Below, in pieces: positions 25,352 to 34,143 of a DNA stretch of 46,798 nucleotides (positions are counted from its first letter, which is position 1; each line of letters opens with the position of its first letter). A model generated the notes under the pieces. The model was not told the DNA's origin, ran no database searches, and saw nothing but the letters and a program-made list of their open reading frames with translations. Origin of the DNA: Verrucomicrobiota bacterium (GTDB lineage Bacteria; Verrucomicrobiota; Verrucomicrobiia; Verrucomicrobiales; Akkermansiaceae); NCBI GenBank assembly GCA_004294095.1, contig RDZR01000045.1:1-46798 (forward strand), written 5' to 3'. Position numbers and translations under genes: made by a program.

Positions 25352-27538
25352 TTATTCCGGCTCACCTAGTGGGAATATGGACTCTACGGAAGTTTCGATG
25401 TGCTCATCGATCCATTTTTCCAAAGCACGCTGCATCGGCGCGAGCACCTCGGGTCGGGATTTTGACAAATCGATTTGAGCATGCGGATCACTCTTGAGAT
25501 GGAACAGGCCAAAAGCTCTTGATCGGTCTGCCGTCGGCGTGCACACAATTTTCCAATCGCGCGTTTTTAAACAGCGTTGCTTGGCATCAATCACAGGCTG
25601 GATGTATTGCGGCTTGAGCACAAATTGGTAGTTAAAGGATCGATCAATAAACGTCATCTCATCCATCGCGGGTAAGGCCGGGCGCTCAACCCCGGGCACG
25701 CGAAATTGGATGAAGGGAAATCCAGTTTCCGCGTAAAATGGCAAATCCTTTGGCTCCTCGGCGTTGGTCAGCCATGGTGTGAGATCGCGTCCTTGCCATT
25801 TCGGCGAAGGTGGCACGTCTAACAGTCCAGCAAGAGTTGGAATCAAATCAATCATGCGCACCGTCTCATCAAATGATTGCGCTGGCACGCCGGGCACATG
25901 CATCACCCATGGAATATGATTCGCTTGCAGGCCGCTATTCAAGGTCAGTCCGTGGCCTAGCGTGACACCAGGTTCGTAAAGATCATCACCGTGATCCGCA
26001 TTGATGACGACGATCGTATTTTGATCCAATCCAGTGGTTTTGAGTTTTTCTAAAATGCGCGCCACACAATCGTCAAATTGGCGGGTGCACCCGTCATAGA
26101 GCGCACGGATTTGCTCGATTTCGTGAGGTGGCAATGCCTTCCATTTGGATTCCAAATCGGTGCTGCCAATGAAGCTGTTGATGTCGAAATCCACGCCATG
26201 TTTATTTTTCCCAACGTAAGCGGGGTCTTTGAAAAGGCTCACATACGGCTCTGGGCTGCGATACGGCAAATGATTGCAGGAATAAAACACATGCCAGAAA
26301 AATGGCTGCCTGCTCGCGGCTTGTTGATCGAGACCGCGTTCCACTCGCTGCGTCACAATTTCTGGCGTCACGAATTGCGCGAATGATTGAAGCTGTGGAA
26401 ATATTTGGTAACCCAGCGCGTGGTCAAAATACAGCGGCACCACAAAGTGCGACATCACCACCGCTTGGCTCATGTAGATTTTGAAATTATCAAAACTGGA
26501 GACTGAGGTGCGCTTGAGGCCTTGTGGAATCACCTCGTAGTATCCCGCACACCAATCGCCAATCGCCGCCGTGTCATAGCCTTTTTTCGTTAGAATGGAT
26601 GGAAGTGTTTCGATGTTAGAAACGACTTTTGCGACCGTTTCTTGATTCGGATACATCTGCCGTAACCCATGACTGTGAGGAACCATGGAAGCCATCATTT
26701 GTGTGCCCGACTCCATGGTCGATGCAATCGCGGTATAACAATTTGTAAAAACGATCGATCTCGCTGCCAACGCATCCATGTGTGGTGAGACTCCGAGTGG
26801 AACTTTCGCATTCTCGCGAGTTGGGCGGTATCCAGCATAGCCCAAGCGGTCTCCTCTGAGTGAATCGGAACCGATGATGAGCACATTCATGCGCTTTTCA
26901 TCTGCATTTTCTAACACTTTTGAAGACTGCTTGAAATAACTTAAGAACCATGTTCCTGAAATCAACAAGGCCAGCGCAGATGCAGCGAGCCAGCCACGGC
27001 GCCCTCTCCGGTGGATATTCCACGCCAGCGCCCATGCTCCATAGGCGATTGGCATCACGGTGAAAATGAGAAACAACGTCCCCGGAGCGATCGATTTCGG
27101 GATCAGTTGTAAAATTTGATAATACCAATAACCAAACTCTGCTTCATTGAGGAAATATGGGCGAGTTTCCGATAACCTCAGGGTGAAAAAAGCATGCCAA
27201 AAAATCCCTAACAGCACGGCGTGCAAGATGATTGCCATGCGTGACTGCATTTTGAAAAAGCGCGTGAAAACGATTACGCTCGGGTAAATCCACAACGTGC
27301 CGATTACCCAAAGCACTCCATATGCAGCAAGCATGCGGACATTTTCCCACACCAAAAATCCAAAATACTCGTTCTTCGCGAGGGCCGTGAATTTGTTGTC
27401 CATGCCTCCGGATGTTTGTGTTAGATTCCACAATGCATGGGCATAAAGAAAGCCTAACACGAGCATCACACCGATGCTTACGTGAATAATGGGGCGATGC
27501 GGCAGCTTCCGCAAAATTCTTCGAGCGCGCTCTACCAT
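25352..27538 (-). CDS. membrane alkaline-phosphatase-superfamily (sulfatase-like) enzyme with Thr nucleophile position
   Basis: A 728-residue protein with about five N-terminal transmembrane helices (residues 15-205) and a periplasmic sulfatase-fold domain from about 215. Metal-binding patterns are visible: NVLIIGSDSLRGDRLGY near 218-233, NADHGDDLY and LGHGL later. At the place where sulfatases carry C/S-x-P-x-R before PHxHG, this protein has S-T274-M-E-S-G, so the formylglycine signature is absent and Thr is the likely nucleophile. That points to a phosphoethanolamine or phosphoglycerol transferase or other phosphotransferase rather than a sulfatase. The start is the ATG at 27536-27538, two bases after the upstream gene's stop; a TTG two codons earlier overlaps that stop. 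The neighbours rsmD-waaA suggest an envelope role. Confidence 0.85.
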   Translation of the reverse strand: MVERARRILRKLPHRPIIHVSIGVMLVLGFLYAHALWNLTQTSGGMDNKFTALAKNEYFGFLVWENVRMLAAYGVLWVIGTLWIYPSVIVFTRFFKMQSRMAIILHAVLLGIFWHAFFTLRLSETRPYFLNEAEFGYWYYQILQLIPKSIAPGTLFLIFTVMPIAYGAWALAWNIHRRGRRGWLAASALALLISGTWFLSYFKQSSKVLENADEKRMNVLIIGSDSLRGDRLGYAGYRPTRENAKVPLGVSPHMDALAARSIVFTNCYTAIASTMESGTQMMASMVPHSHGLRQMYPNQETVAKVVSNIETLPSILTKKGYDTAAIGDWCAGYYEVIPQGLKRTSVSSFDNFKIYMSQAVVMSHFVVPLYFDHALGYQIFPQLQSFAQFVTPEIVTQRVERGLDQQAASRQPFFWHVFYSCNHLPYRSPEPYVSLFKDPAYVGKNKHGVDFDINSFIGSTDLESKWKALPPHEIEQIRALYDGCTRQFDDCVARILEKLKTTGLDQNTIVVINADHGDDLYEPGVTLGHGLTLNSGLQANHIPWVMHVPGVPAQSFDETVRMIDLIPTLAGLLDVPPSPKWQGRDLTPWLTNAEEPKDLPFYAETGFPFIQFRVPGVERPALPAMDEMTFIDRSFNYQFVLKPQYIQPVIDAKQRCLKTRDWKIVCTPTADRSRAFGLFHLKSDPHAQIDLSKSRPEVLAPMQRALEKWIDEHIETSVESIFPLGEPE

Positions 27539-27540
27539 GC

Positions 27541-28686
27541 TCAATGAGTGCTTTTCTCCGAGTTTTGCTCTTCCTTGGGTGGATCCACAAAAATCCAGCG
27601 ATCGTTCACCACTTTTTCAATCAACATGCCTTGCCTTGATTTCAAATCTTTCGGAATTCGCAGCCGTAACATCATTGATGTCGATTGATTGTCATTTTTG
27701 GAGATGATCGCGAGCATTTGCTTGGCAATCTCGCTGTCTTTTTTGGCATAGCCATAAGCCACCAAAACAGATTCATAGGCACTGAGTTGGAAACAAATCC
27801 ACTCATCCTGATTCACAAATTCATGGGTGTATAGATTGTCTTGAGTGGCATCGATGCGAAAATCGAGGCTCACATCTCGCAGACGATTTTCAACAAACTC
27901 ATCCCATGGCATCGGTTGGTAATTGACGGCCGTTTCCCAGTCCATCTTGGCTCTACCATCGGGCATGATTTCAAGCAAAGTCGTTCGTTTTGTTTGATCC
28001 TTTGAAATAACAACGGTGAGCCAAAAGTTCGCCCGATTTCCAAGAGTGATCGGCTGCAACAAGTCCGTGAAATTGATATCCGCCTTCACATATGGAAAAT
28101 GTGCATAATAGTGATCCATCAAAGGCTTCACTCGGTCTGGATGACGCACAAAAGACAATAGTTCTGCCGGAGATTCGGCACCGTAGTAAGACTTTATTAA
28201 ATGCTCGATCTCTTCAATCACTCGCGTGGCATCGAGTTCTTCAACTTGATCCGAAGCCTTGAGCGCCTGCGTTTTTTTGACACTTGTCTGGACCTGTTCC
28301 TGAGCTTTTTGAACTTGAGTGAGCGACCATAAAACTCCAGCTCCCACAACGATGACGATTAAAGCAAACCAGCCCCACGGAATTTTCCGCTCGCTCTTGG
28401 CCTCGCCGCCCCACTCATCTTCAGTTTGCTTTGCTGCGACTGGCACCCAGTTATCCATGATCGCATCAACTCCAGGCTGGTGCGTTCTAAGCTCCGCCAG
28501 ATCGCGCGTCGGCAAAACTAACCGGGATTCCGCTTCTGGATCCACTGGCAACTCTAAGCGTTGCACAGGGCTAATGCCCAGTTCATCCTTATCCGCATCA
28601 AGGCGAACGACCTCAACTTTTTCGTCAAAGACACCTTTGCTTTCTTCAATCGGTCTTAGTTCAAATGATTTTTTTTTCTTGGCCAT
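27541..28686 (-). CDS. hypothetical single-pass membrane protein
   Basis: A 381-residue protein of unknown function. It begins MAKKKKSFELRPIEES, has an acidic, probably disordered N-terminal region to about 100, one transmembrane helix (IPWGWFALIVIVVGAGVLWSL), a coiled-coil-like segment (VQKAQEQVQTSVKKTQAL) and a folded C-terminal domain (YYGAESPAELLSFVRHPDRVKPLM, FWLTVVISKD, DEWICFQLSAYESVLVAYGYAKKDSE). The C-terminal part would be periplasmic if the N-terminus is inside. It is the first gene of a minus-strand run down to 21344, two bases before the phosphatase-superfamily enzyme. Confidence 0.8.
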   Translation of the reverse strand: MAKKKKSFELRPIEESKGVFDEKVEVVRLDADKDELGISPVQRLELPVDPEAESRLVLPTRDLAELRTHQPGVDAIMDNWVPVAAKQTEDEWGGEAKSERKIPWGWFALIVIVVGAGVLWSLTQVQKAQEQVQTSVKKTQALKASDQVEELDATRVIEEIEHLIKSYYGAESPAELLSFVRHPDRVKPLMDHYYAHFPYVKADINFTDLLQPITLGNRANFWLTVVISKDQTKRTTLLEIMPDGRAKMDWETAVNYQPMPWDEFVENRLRDVSLDFRIDATQDNLYTHEFVNQDEWICFQLSAYESVLVAYGYAKKDSEIAKQMLAIISKNDNQSTSMMLRLRIPKDLKSRQGMLIEKVVNDRWIFVDPPKEEQNSEKSTH

Positions 28687-28760
28687 CTGCAACTTCAATG
28701 AAAACCGAAATGACCATCGACGCAACGCTTCACTCCGTTTAATTTCCTGCCGTCCTTCCT

Positions 28761-29879
28761 ATGCCATCTTATCAACGCATGCTCATCGCGACCGCCGCTT
28801 TTGGCGAAGGGCATAACAGCGCGGCTCGCAGCCTCGCTGCCGAGTTCGAGCGCCGTGGACTGCAAGTCAAAATCATCGATCCTTGCTTGCTCGCGGCTCC
28901 CATCCTCATGCGTCAGATGGGCTCTGCGTATCGAAGCATCACCACCCATCTTCCAAAAGTTTGGGCCGGCATCTACCACTCCGCAGATCGCATCGATCTC
29001 GGCAAACGCCGCAATCCGATTTTATCCGTCACCGAGCGCGCGCTTGCTGCGGAAATTCGAGCATTCTCGCCAGACGCGGTCGTCAGCACATTTCCACTCT
29101 ATCCGTATTTTTTGCCTAGGATCTATCAGAAAATGGGACGTGCATTGCCATCTTTTACGGTCATCACGGATTCGATTGAGATCAATTCTGCATGGCTGAG
29201 AGCGAGCTGTGATCGTTGGTTTGTGACTGACGAATATTCCAGATCGGTGATGTTAGAAAAAGCAATTCCAGAGGGGAAAATCAGCGTCACCGGATTTCCC
29301 GTCCATCCGTCGTTTGCAGAAATTCCACGGCTGGACATGACATCAGCAGCCGCTCCGTTTCGGGTGCTTTATTTCCCAACATCCAAGGCATCTTCGCTGC
29401 GCCATCACGGGCGTGTGATCCTCAATGCCGCGCCGGAAATTCAGCTCACGCTGATTCTTGGCCGCAATGTGCGCCGCCTCTATCCGTTAGCCAAGGATCT
29501 CAAAAATTCTTTCCCCGGCCGTGTCAAAATCGTCGGTTGGACCAAACGCGTGCCCTCATATTTGAGCAATCATCACCTCGTCATTGGCAAAGCTGGCGGA
29601 GCAACCGTGCATGAAGCGATTGCCGCTCATTGCCCGATGTTGATTCATCATCTCGTTCCCGGCCAAGAAGAAGGAAATCTTAAATTGTTAGAAAAAATCA
29701 AGGCCGGCGCACTTGCCGAAAAACCCGCAGCTCTTACCCAAGCATTGCAAGAAATGCTCATGGACGATGCGCGGCATTGGCGCGAAATGAAGCTTGCTCT
29801 TGCTAAACACAACACCTCCAACGGCGCAGCACGCACAGTGGATTCCATTCTCCAATTTCCATTCACCCATCCGTCATGA
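28761..29879 (+). CDS. MGDG synthase/MurG-like glycosyltransferase (GT28)
   Basis: A 372-residue GT-B glycosyltransferase related to monogalactosyl-diacylglycerol synthases. The N-terminal MGDG_synth signature is clear: MLIATAAFGEGHNSAARSLAAEF, where GEGH is the GxGH loop, and VVSTFPLYPYFLPR. The C-terminal nucleotide-sugar site is GKAGGATVHEAIAAHCPMLIHHLVPGQEEGN. It probably glycosylates a membrane lipid at the cytoplasmic face. It is divergent from the minus-strand envelope operon and overlaps the HAD gene by four bases (ATGA). Confidence 0.9.
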   Translation: MPSYQRMLIATAAFGEGHNSAARSLAAEFERRGLQVKIIDPCLLAAPILMRQMGSAYRSITTHLPKVWAGIYHSADRIDLGKRRNPILSVTERALAAEIRAFSPDAVVSTFPLYPYFLPRIYQKMGRALPSFTVITDSIEINSAWLRASCDRWFVTDEYSRSVMLEKAIPEGKISVTGFPVHPSFAEIPRLDMTSAAAPFRVLYFPTSKASSLRHHGRVILNAAPEIQLTLILGRNVRRLYPLAKDLKNSFPGRVKIVGWTKRVPSYLSNHHLVIGKAGGATVHEAIAAHCPMLIHHLVPGQEEGNLKLLEKIKAGALAEKPAALTQALQEMLMDDARHWREMKLALAKHNTSNGAARTVDSILQFPFTHPS

Positions 29880-30490
29880 CTTTCCTATTCGATATTGGCC
29901 GAGTTCTGTTAGATTTTGATTTTGAATCTTCACTTAAAAAATTATTACCCCTAAATGCGCTAGATGGCGATCATCGCTTGCTAAGGCTGTTAGATCGCAA
30001 AGATGACTTCGAGTCTGGAAACATCGCCGTCAACGACTACATCGATTGGGCACTCGAAATTCTCGGCAGCGATGCCACCCAAGCCGAATTTTGCGAAGCA
30101 TGGCAGCACATTTTCACGCCGAATCCACCGATGTGGGACTGCGTCCGCAAATTGGCTGCCGGTGGCCATCGCCTCATTTTATTTTCTAACACAAATGCGA
30201 TTCATTGCCCGTGGATTTTTGAGCAATTCCCTGGATTTTCCGTATTTGACGGCCAAGTGCTGTCGTTTGAAGTTGGCTCCGTCAAACCAGAACCGCCCAT
30301 CTATCAGGCTGCGATTGATTCGTGGAAATTGATCCCGCAGGACACGCTCTACATCGATGATTTACCGGCAAATATTGAAACCGGACGCCGCTTCGGGTTC
30401 CGCTGCTGGCAATATGAAATGGCCAATCACGCGGATTTTGAAAATTGGCTGGCACGTGAAATCAATTTGAGCCTATCACCCACGCCATGA
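29876..30490 (+). CDS. HAD family hydrolase, YihX-like
   Basis: A 204-residue haloacid dehalogenase-superfamily phosphatase. Motif I is [11 protein letters not shown] (nucleophile D6), where the usual second Asp is replaced by Gly as in YihX-type sugar-phosphate phosphatases; motif II is LFSNTNAIH, motif III the Lys in [13 protein letters not shown] and motif [12 protein letters not shown]. The cap is the small alpha-helical type. YihX hydrolyses alpha-glucose-1-phosphate, but the true substrate is unknown. Its start overlaps the glycosyltransferase and its end overlaps thiG, both by ATGA. Confidence 0.9.
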   Translation: MTFLFDIGRVLLDFDFESSLKKLLPLNALDGDHRLLRLLDRKDDFESGNIAVNDYIDWALEILGSDATQAEFCEAWQHIFTPNPPMWDCVRKLAAGGHRLILFSNTNAIHCPWIFEQFPGFSVFDGQVLSFEVGSVKPEPPIYQAAIDSWKLIPQDTLYIDDLPANIETGRRFGFRCWQYEMANHADFENWLAREINLSLSPTP

Positions 30491-31269
30491 GTCCATTGCG
30501 CATCGCTGATCGTGAGTTTCAATCACGCCTATTGCTCGGCACCGGAAAATTTCCCTCCAACGAATCAATGCGGGATGCCCTCGCGGCGAGTGGCACAGAA
30601 ATCGTCACCGTCGCTTTGCGCCGCGTGGATCTCACCGGTGCCAAGGATCCTTACGCAAATCTGTTAGGCGCGATCGATCCGGAAAAATACCTTCTTCTCC
30701 CAAATACCAGTGGCGCGATGAATGCCGATGAGGCAGTGCGCCTCGCCCGCTTGGCCTACGCTGCGGGATTGCCAAAATGGGTGAAGTTAGAAATTCACCC
30801 CGATCCGACTTATCTATTGCCGGACCCGATCGAGACGCTCCGTGCGGCCGAAATTTTAGTCAAGGAAGGCTTTATCGTGCTTCCATACATCAATGCAGAT
30901 CCTGTCTTGGCCAAGCGTCTCCAAGAAGTTGGCACCGCCACGGTGATGCCACTTGCTGCCCCGATTGGCTCAAATCGCGGCATGGCCACGCGCGATCAAA
31001 TTCGTATCATCATCGAGCAAGCGATTGTCCCCGTCATCGTCGATGCCGGTCTCGGCGCGCCGAGTCACGCAGCAGAAGCCATGGAGCTCGGTGCCGATGC
31101 GGTATTGGTCAATACAGCCATCGCCATTGCAAGCGATCCAGCACGAATGGCGGAGGCGTTCAAAAAGGCCGTTGAAGCGGGCCGCGCCGCTTACGAAATC
31201 GGCCTACCCGAAGTCAGTCTTCATGCCAGTGCCACCAGCCCGCTCACAGGATTTCTATCAGAAAACTAA
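30487..31269 (+). CDS. thiG: thiazole synthase ThiG
   Basis: A 260-residue TIM-barrel enzyme that makes the thiazole phosphate of thiamin from deoxyxylulose 5-phosphate, dehydroglycine and the ThiS thiocarboxylate. Family patterns: [40 protein letters not shown], the Schiff-base lysine K100 in [52 protein letters not shown]. No thiS, thiH or thiO is adjacent; instead thiG is translationally coupled (ATGA) to a HAD hydrolase and a glycosyltransferase. The stop TAA lies within a CTAACA motif, and a hairpin between it and the convergent photolyase-like gene may end both transcripts. Confidence 0.95.
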   Translation: MSPLRIADREFQSRLLLGTGKFPSNESMRDALAASGTEIVTVALRRVDLTGAKDPYANLLGAIDPEKYLLLPNTSGAMNADEAVRLARLAYAAGLPKWVKLEIHPDPTYLLPDPIETLRAAEILVKEGFIVLPYINADPVLAKRLQEVGTATVMPLAAPIGSNRGMATRDQIRIIIEQAIVPVIVDAGLGAPSHAAEAMELGADAVLVNTAIAIASDPARMAEAFKKAVEAGRAAYEIGLPEVSLHASATSPLTGFLSEN

Positions 31270-31280
31270 CAATTTTAGTT
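31264..31280. terminator. short inverted repeat between convergent thiG and photolyase-like genes
   Basis: AACTAA (31264-31269), five bases, TTAGTT (31275-31280). It includes both stop codons of the convergent genes and one CTAACA motif. The stem is short and AT-rich, so terminator function is uncertain. Confidence 0.35.
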
Positions 31281-32759
31281 CTCGCCATCCAGTGCGTTGA
31301 AAAATGACTCCGCACGCGAAAGATGGCGCTGCTGCTTCTCCTCAGGCATGCGCGACCATGTGACGGCCATCATCGACATCCGCGGGTTTTTGGAAAATGT
31401 CTGCAAATGATCTGCGATGAACGTCCAGAAAAGAGCATCCCAAATATCGCACCACTCTCCGCGCGGCTCGTCGGACATTTTTAGAACATAGTTAGAGCCT
31501 GATAGATATGGCTTCGTGGCAAAAATTCCACCATCGGCAAATTGCGACATGCCATAAACATTCGGCACCATCACCCAATCATAGGAATCTACAAAAAATT
31601 CCATGAACCACTGATAAACGTCATCCGGCACGATCCGGCAGAGCAACATCATGTTTCCCAAAATCATCAGCCGCTCAATGTGGTGGCAGTAGCCATCGCT
31701 CAGCACTTGCCGAATCACGCGGTCCACCGGCGCTATGCCAGTGCTGCCATCGTAAAAAGCCTTCGGCATCCGCCGCGTAAACTTCCAATAATTACTCGTG
31801 CGCTGGGCAACGCCTCGATGCTGATAGATGCCATGCATAAATTCGCGCCACCCAATCATCTGTCGAATGATCCCTTCCAACGAATTCATCGGCACACGCT
31901 CCTGCCGCGCAAGGATTCGTTCTAACAAATCATGAGGATCGAGCAAACCGATGTTGAGCATCGGCGTGATGCATGCGTGATAAATCGAAGCATGCTTGAT
32001 CGAAATTGCATCTTCATAGGGGCCGAAGTTCTCTAACCGTTCATCAAGAAATTTTTCAAACCACGCCACCGCAGCAGAGCGCGTAACCGGCCAGCGAAAT
32101 CCTTCCATCTTACCGACGCAATTCGGAAAATGCGTTCTAACATAATTCGCTGCTTCTTGGGTGAAACCATTGCCTTCAGATCGTGGCTCAGGCGGCACTT
32201 GGTGTGAACTTGGCAACTTCTTCCGGTTTTCTTCATCAAATGACCATCTGCCGCCACTCGGTGCTCCATGATCATCGACGAGAATACCCATCCGCACCCG
32301 CTGCGCTTGATAAAAAGTCCCCATCATCAGTTTTTTGCGGGAGCTTAATTGATCCTTCAAAAATGGCTTCGGGCTCAAAAAATTCGGGGATGAATACCAA
32401 GTAACAGCAATGTTTCGTCGGCTCGTAAAGCGTTTGATTCTTCTTTCTAACAAATAATCCGCGACCTCGCAGATGTGGAGGTGATCGACATCGTCTGGCA
32501 GGCATTTTTCTAACAGATCATCACTGCGCATCGCCACTGCATCGACGAATTGCACGCTGTGATCATCTTCTTCCAGCTCCTCGGCAAAGGCCTTCATTGA
32601 GGCGCGGTGCAAGAGCAACTTCTGCGCGTGCATCGCAAATTTCCACGTTGGATCCACTCCAAAAAACAACGGCTCTTCGATCAACCAAACGTCTCTGCCG
32701 CAAGCAACCGCCGGATGCGCAACAAATAATTGATGCGGATAGATGAGTGTGATTTCCAT
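31275..32759 (-). CDS. cryptochrome/photolyase-related protein (FeS-BCP group) lacking most Fe-S cysteines
   Basis: A 494-residue flavoprotein of the prokaryotic (6-4) photolyase/CryB-like group. The N-terminal alpha/beta domain starts MEITLIYPHQLF and the helical FAD domain carries GWREFMHGIY, TGIAPVDRVIRQ, the HHIERLMILGN block, DSYDWVMVPNVYGMSQFADGGIFATKPYLSGSNYV. In relatives, KMS is followed by a CxxC-containing insert and a later Cys-Pro. Here the run is KMSDEPRGEWCDIWDALFW, with one Cys and no insert, and the TG..C position is TGIAP. So three of four cluster ligands seem missing. FAD-binding residues look kept. It is 12 bases downstream of an SDR gene and probably light- or repair-related; which, cannot be said. 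Confidence 0.88.
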   Translation of the reverse strand: MEITLIYPHQLFVAHPAVACGRDVWLIEEPLFFGVDPTWKFAMHAQKLLLHRASMKAFAEELEEDDHSVQFVDAVAMRSDDLLEKCLPDDVDHLHICEVADYLLERRIKRFTSRRNIAVTWYSSPNFLSPKPFLKDQLSSRKKLMMGTFYQAQRVRMGILVDDHGAPSGGRWSFDEENRKKLPSSHQVPPEPRSEGNGFTQEAANYVRTHFPNCVGKMEGFRWPVTRSAAVAWFEKFLDERLENFGPYEDAISIKHASIYHACITPMLNIGLLDPHDLLERILARQERVPMNSLEGIIRQMIGWREFMHGIYQHRGVAQRTSNYWKFTRRMPKAFYDGSTGIAPVDRVIRQVLSDGYCHHIERLMILGNMMLLCRIVPDDVYQWFMEFFVDSYDWVMVPNVYGMSQFADGGIFATKPYLSGSNYVLKMSDEPRGEWCDIWDALFWTFIADHLQTFSKNPRMSMMAVTWSRMPEEKQQRHLSRAESFFNALDGEN

Positions 32760-32771
32760 GGCATCGAGAAA

Positions 32772-33467
32772 TCAAAACGTGCGCACGGACGAAAGGCCAC
32801 CGTCCGGCCGGAAAATTTGGCCGGTGAAAAATTGTGCATGATCGCCTAACAAAAATAACACCAATTTCGCAATATCCTCAGGCTTTCCTATTTGCTGCAG
32901 CGGGTGCCGCTTCGCCGCCGCTTCGCGCTTCGCATCGGTATTGAGGAGCATTTGAGCCAGTGGCGTATCCGTCAGCGACGGCGCAATCACATGGATCTGA
33001 ATCTTCGGTGCCAATTCTGCGGAAAGTGCCAAAGCCATGCCCTCGAGCGCGCCCTTGGCTGCTGAAATTGAGGCATGCATCGCCATGCCCTGAGCACACG
33101 CCACGGTGGAAAATAAAATCACCGACGCCCGCGGTGCCGCCTTCAATGCTGGTAAAGCCGCCTGCAACGCCATCGCTGCACCAAGGCAATTGACTCGGAA
33201 ATCATGCAAAAAATCTTCCTCGGAAATCCGATGAAACGGCTTGAGCGTGATGCTTCCCGGAAAATAAACCATGCCATCCAGCACGGGGGGTAATTCGAGC
33301 GGCCGATTATTTTCAGCATCAAATGGCTGCACTTGGATGCCTAAATCCGCCAATGGCCCACTTGTTCTCGCAGCGGAGATCACTTCATGACCTTCTTCTA
33401 ACAACGCTTTAATACTCGCATAGCCAATCCCGCGATTACCGCCGATGCATAAGATTTTTTTCCCCAT
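32772..33467 (-). CDS. SDR family protein with altered catalytic Tyr
   Basis: A 231-residue short-chain dehydrogenase fold. The nucleotide-binding GGNRGIGYA (TGxxxGIG type) is at the N-terminus, then FDAENNRPLELPPVLDGMVYFPG, VNCLGAAMALQAALP, VILFSTVA and APSLTDTPLA. The usual YxxxK is not present: the K of SISAAKGALEG is preceded at -4 by Ile, with HAS before it. A reaction by the normal Tyr mechanism is therefore doubtful. It directly precedes the photolyase-like gene on the same strand, and I recall SDR genes with a similar HASIxAAK stretch beside this photolyase group, which suggests a shared role. Confidence 0.85.
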   Translation of the reverse strand: MGKKILCIGGNRGIGYASIKALLEEGHEVISAARTSGPLADLGIQVQPFDAENNRPLELPPVLDGMVYFPGSITLKPFHRISEEDFLHDFRVNCLGAAMALQAALPALKAAPRASVILFSTVACAQGMAMHASISAAKGALEGMALALSAELAPKIQIHVIAPSLTDTPLAQMLLNTDAKREAAAKRHPLQQIGKPEDIAKLVLFLLGDHAQFFTGQIFRPDGGLSSVRTF

Positions 33468-33569
33468 GATTCACTTTGAGTGCAACGCGCATCTGGACAA
33501 GTGCCAAAAACTTGCGCTCATGCAAAAGACCGCCTTGCTGTGTCCCGATCGCTGCGTTTTAATCCGCCT

Positions 33570-34115
33570 ATGCACGAAGAAATTTTACTCAAACGCGAAG
33601 TCTCAGCCATCCAGATCCCCAGCGGCGATAGTTTGGTCTTACCCGTCGGCACGCCAGTCTTTATCACCCAACGTTTAGGCGGCACATTCACCGTCGCGAC
33701 TTCTCAAGGCTTGGCCCGCATTTCCTCGCAGGATATCGATGCGCTCGGCATTGATCCAAAGGCGGAGGAAAAAAAGCAGGAGGAGTCTGCAAAGTTGAAA
33801 GACGCGCCGATCGAAGAGCAAGTTTGGGCGCAGCTCAAAGGTGTGTATGATCCGGAAATCCCAGTCGATATCGTCAATCTCGGTTTGGTCTATGATTGCC
33901 ACATCGCAGAGACAGATGGCAAACGCACCGTCGAGGTGAAAATGACTCTCACCGCGCCTGGCTGCGGCATGGGCCCGGTCATCGCCGCTGATGCTCAAGC
34001 AAAAATCATGACCATCGATGGCATTGATGATGCGAAAGTCGAACTGGTTTGGGATCCAGCATGGAATCAGGAAATGATTTCTGAAGAGGGAAAAATGAAG
34101 CTCGGCATGATCTAA
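33570..34115 (+). CDS. sufT: SufT-like Fe-S assembly protein (DUF59/MIP18)
   Basis: A 181-residue protein made of an N-terminal segment of about 75 residues (MHEEILLKREVSAIQIPSGDSLVLPVGTPVFITQRLGGTFTVAT, the SufT-specific part) and a DUF59 domain (VWAQLKGVYDPEIPVDIVNLGLVYDCHI, MTLTAPGCGMGPVIAADAQAKI, ELVWDPAWNQEMIS). SufT proteins help mature Fe-S proteins. The conserved Cys is in PGCGMG. The start at 33570 matches SufT N-termini; the frame is open another 30 codons upstream but those residues are not family-like. No other suf genes are here; the next gene, 28 bases on, is a molybdoenzyme of the FdhF/YdeP family. Confidence 0.88.
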   Translation: MHEEILLKREVSAIQIPSGDSLVLPVGTPVFITQRLGGTFTVATSQGLARISSQDIDALGIDPKAEEKKQEESAKLKDAPIEEQVWAQLKGVYDPEIPVDIVNLGLVYDCHIAETDGKRTVEVKMTLTAPGCGMGPVIAADAQAKIMTIDGIDDAKVELVWDPAWNQEMISEEGKMKLGMI

Positions 34116-34143
34116 CCGATTCATCTCTACGGCCCAATCACCT

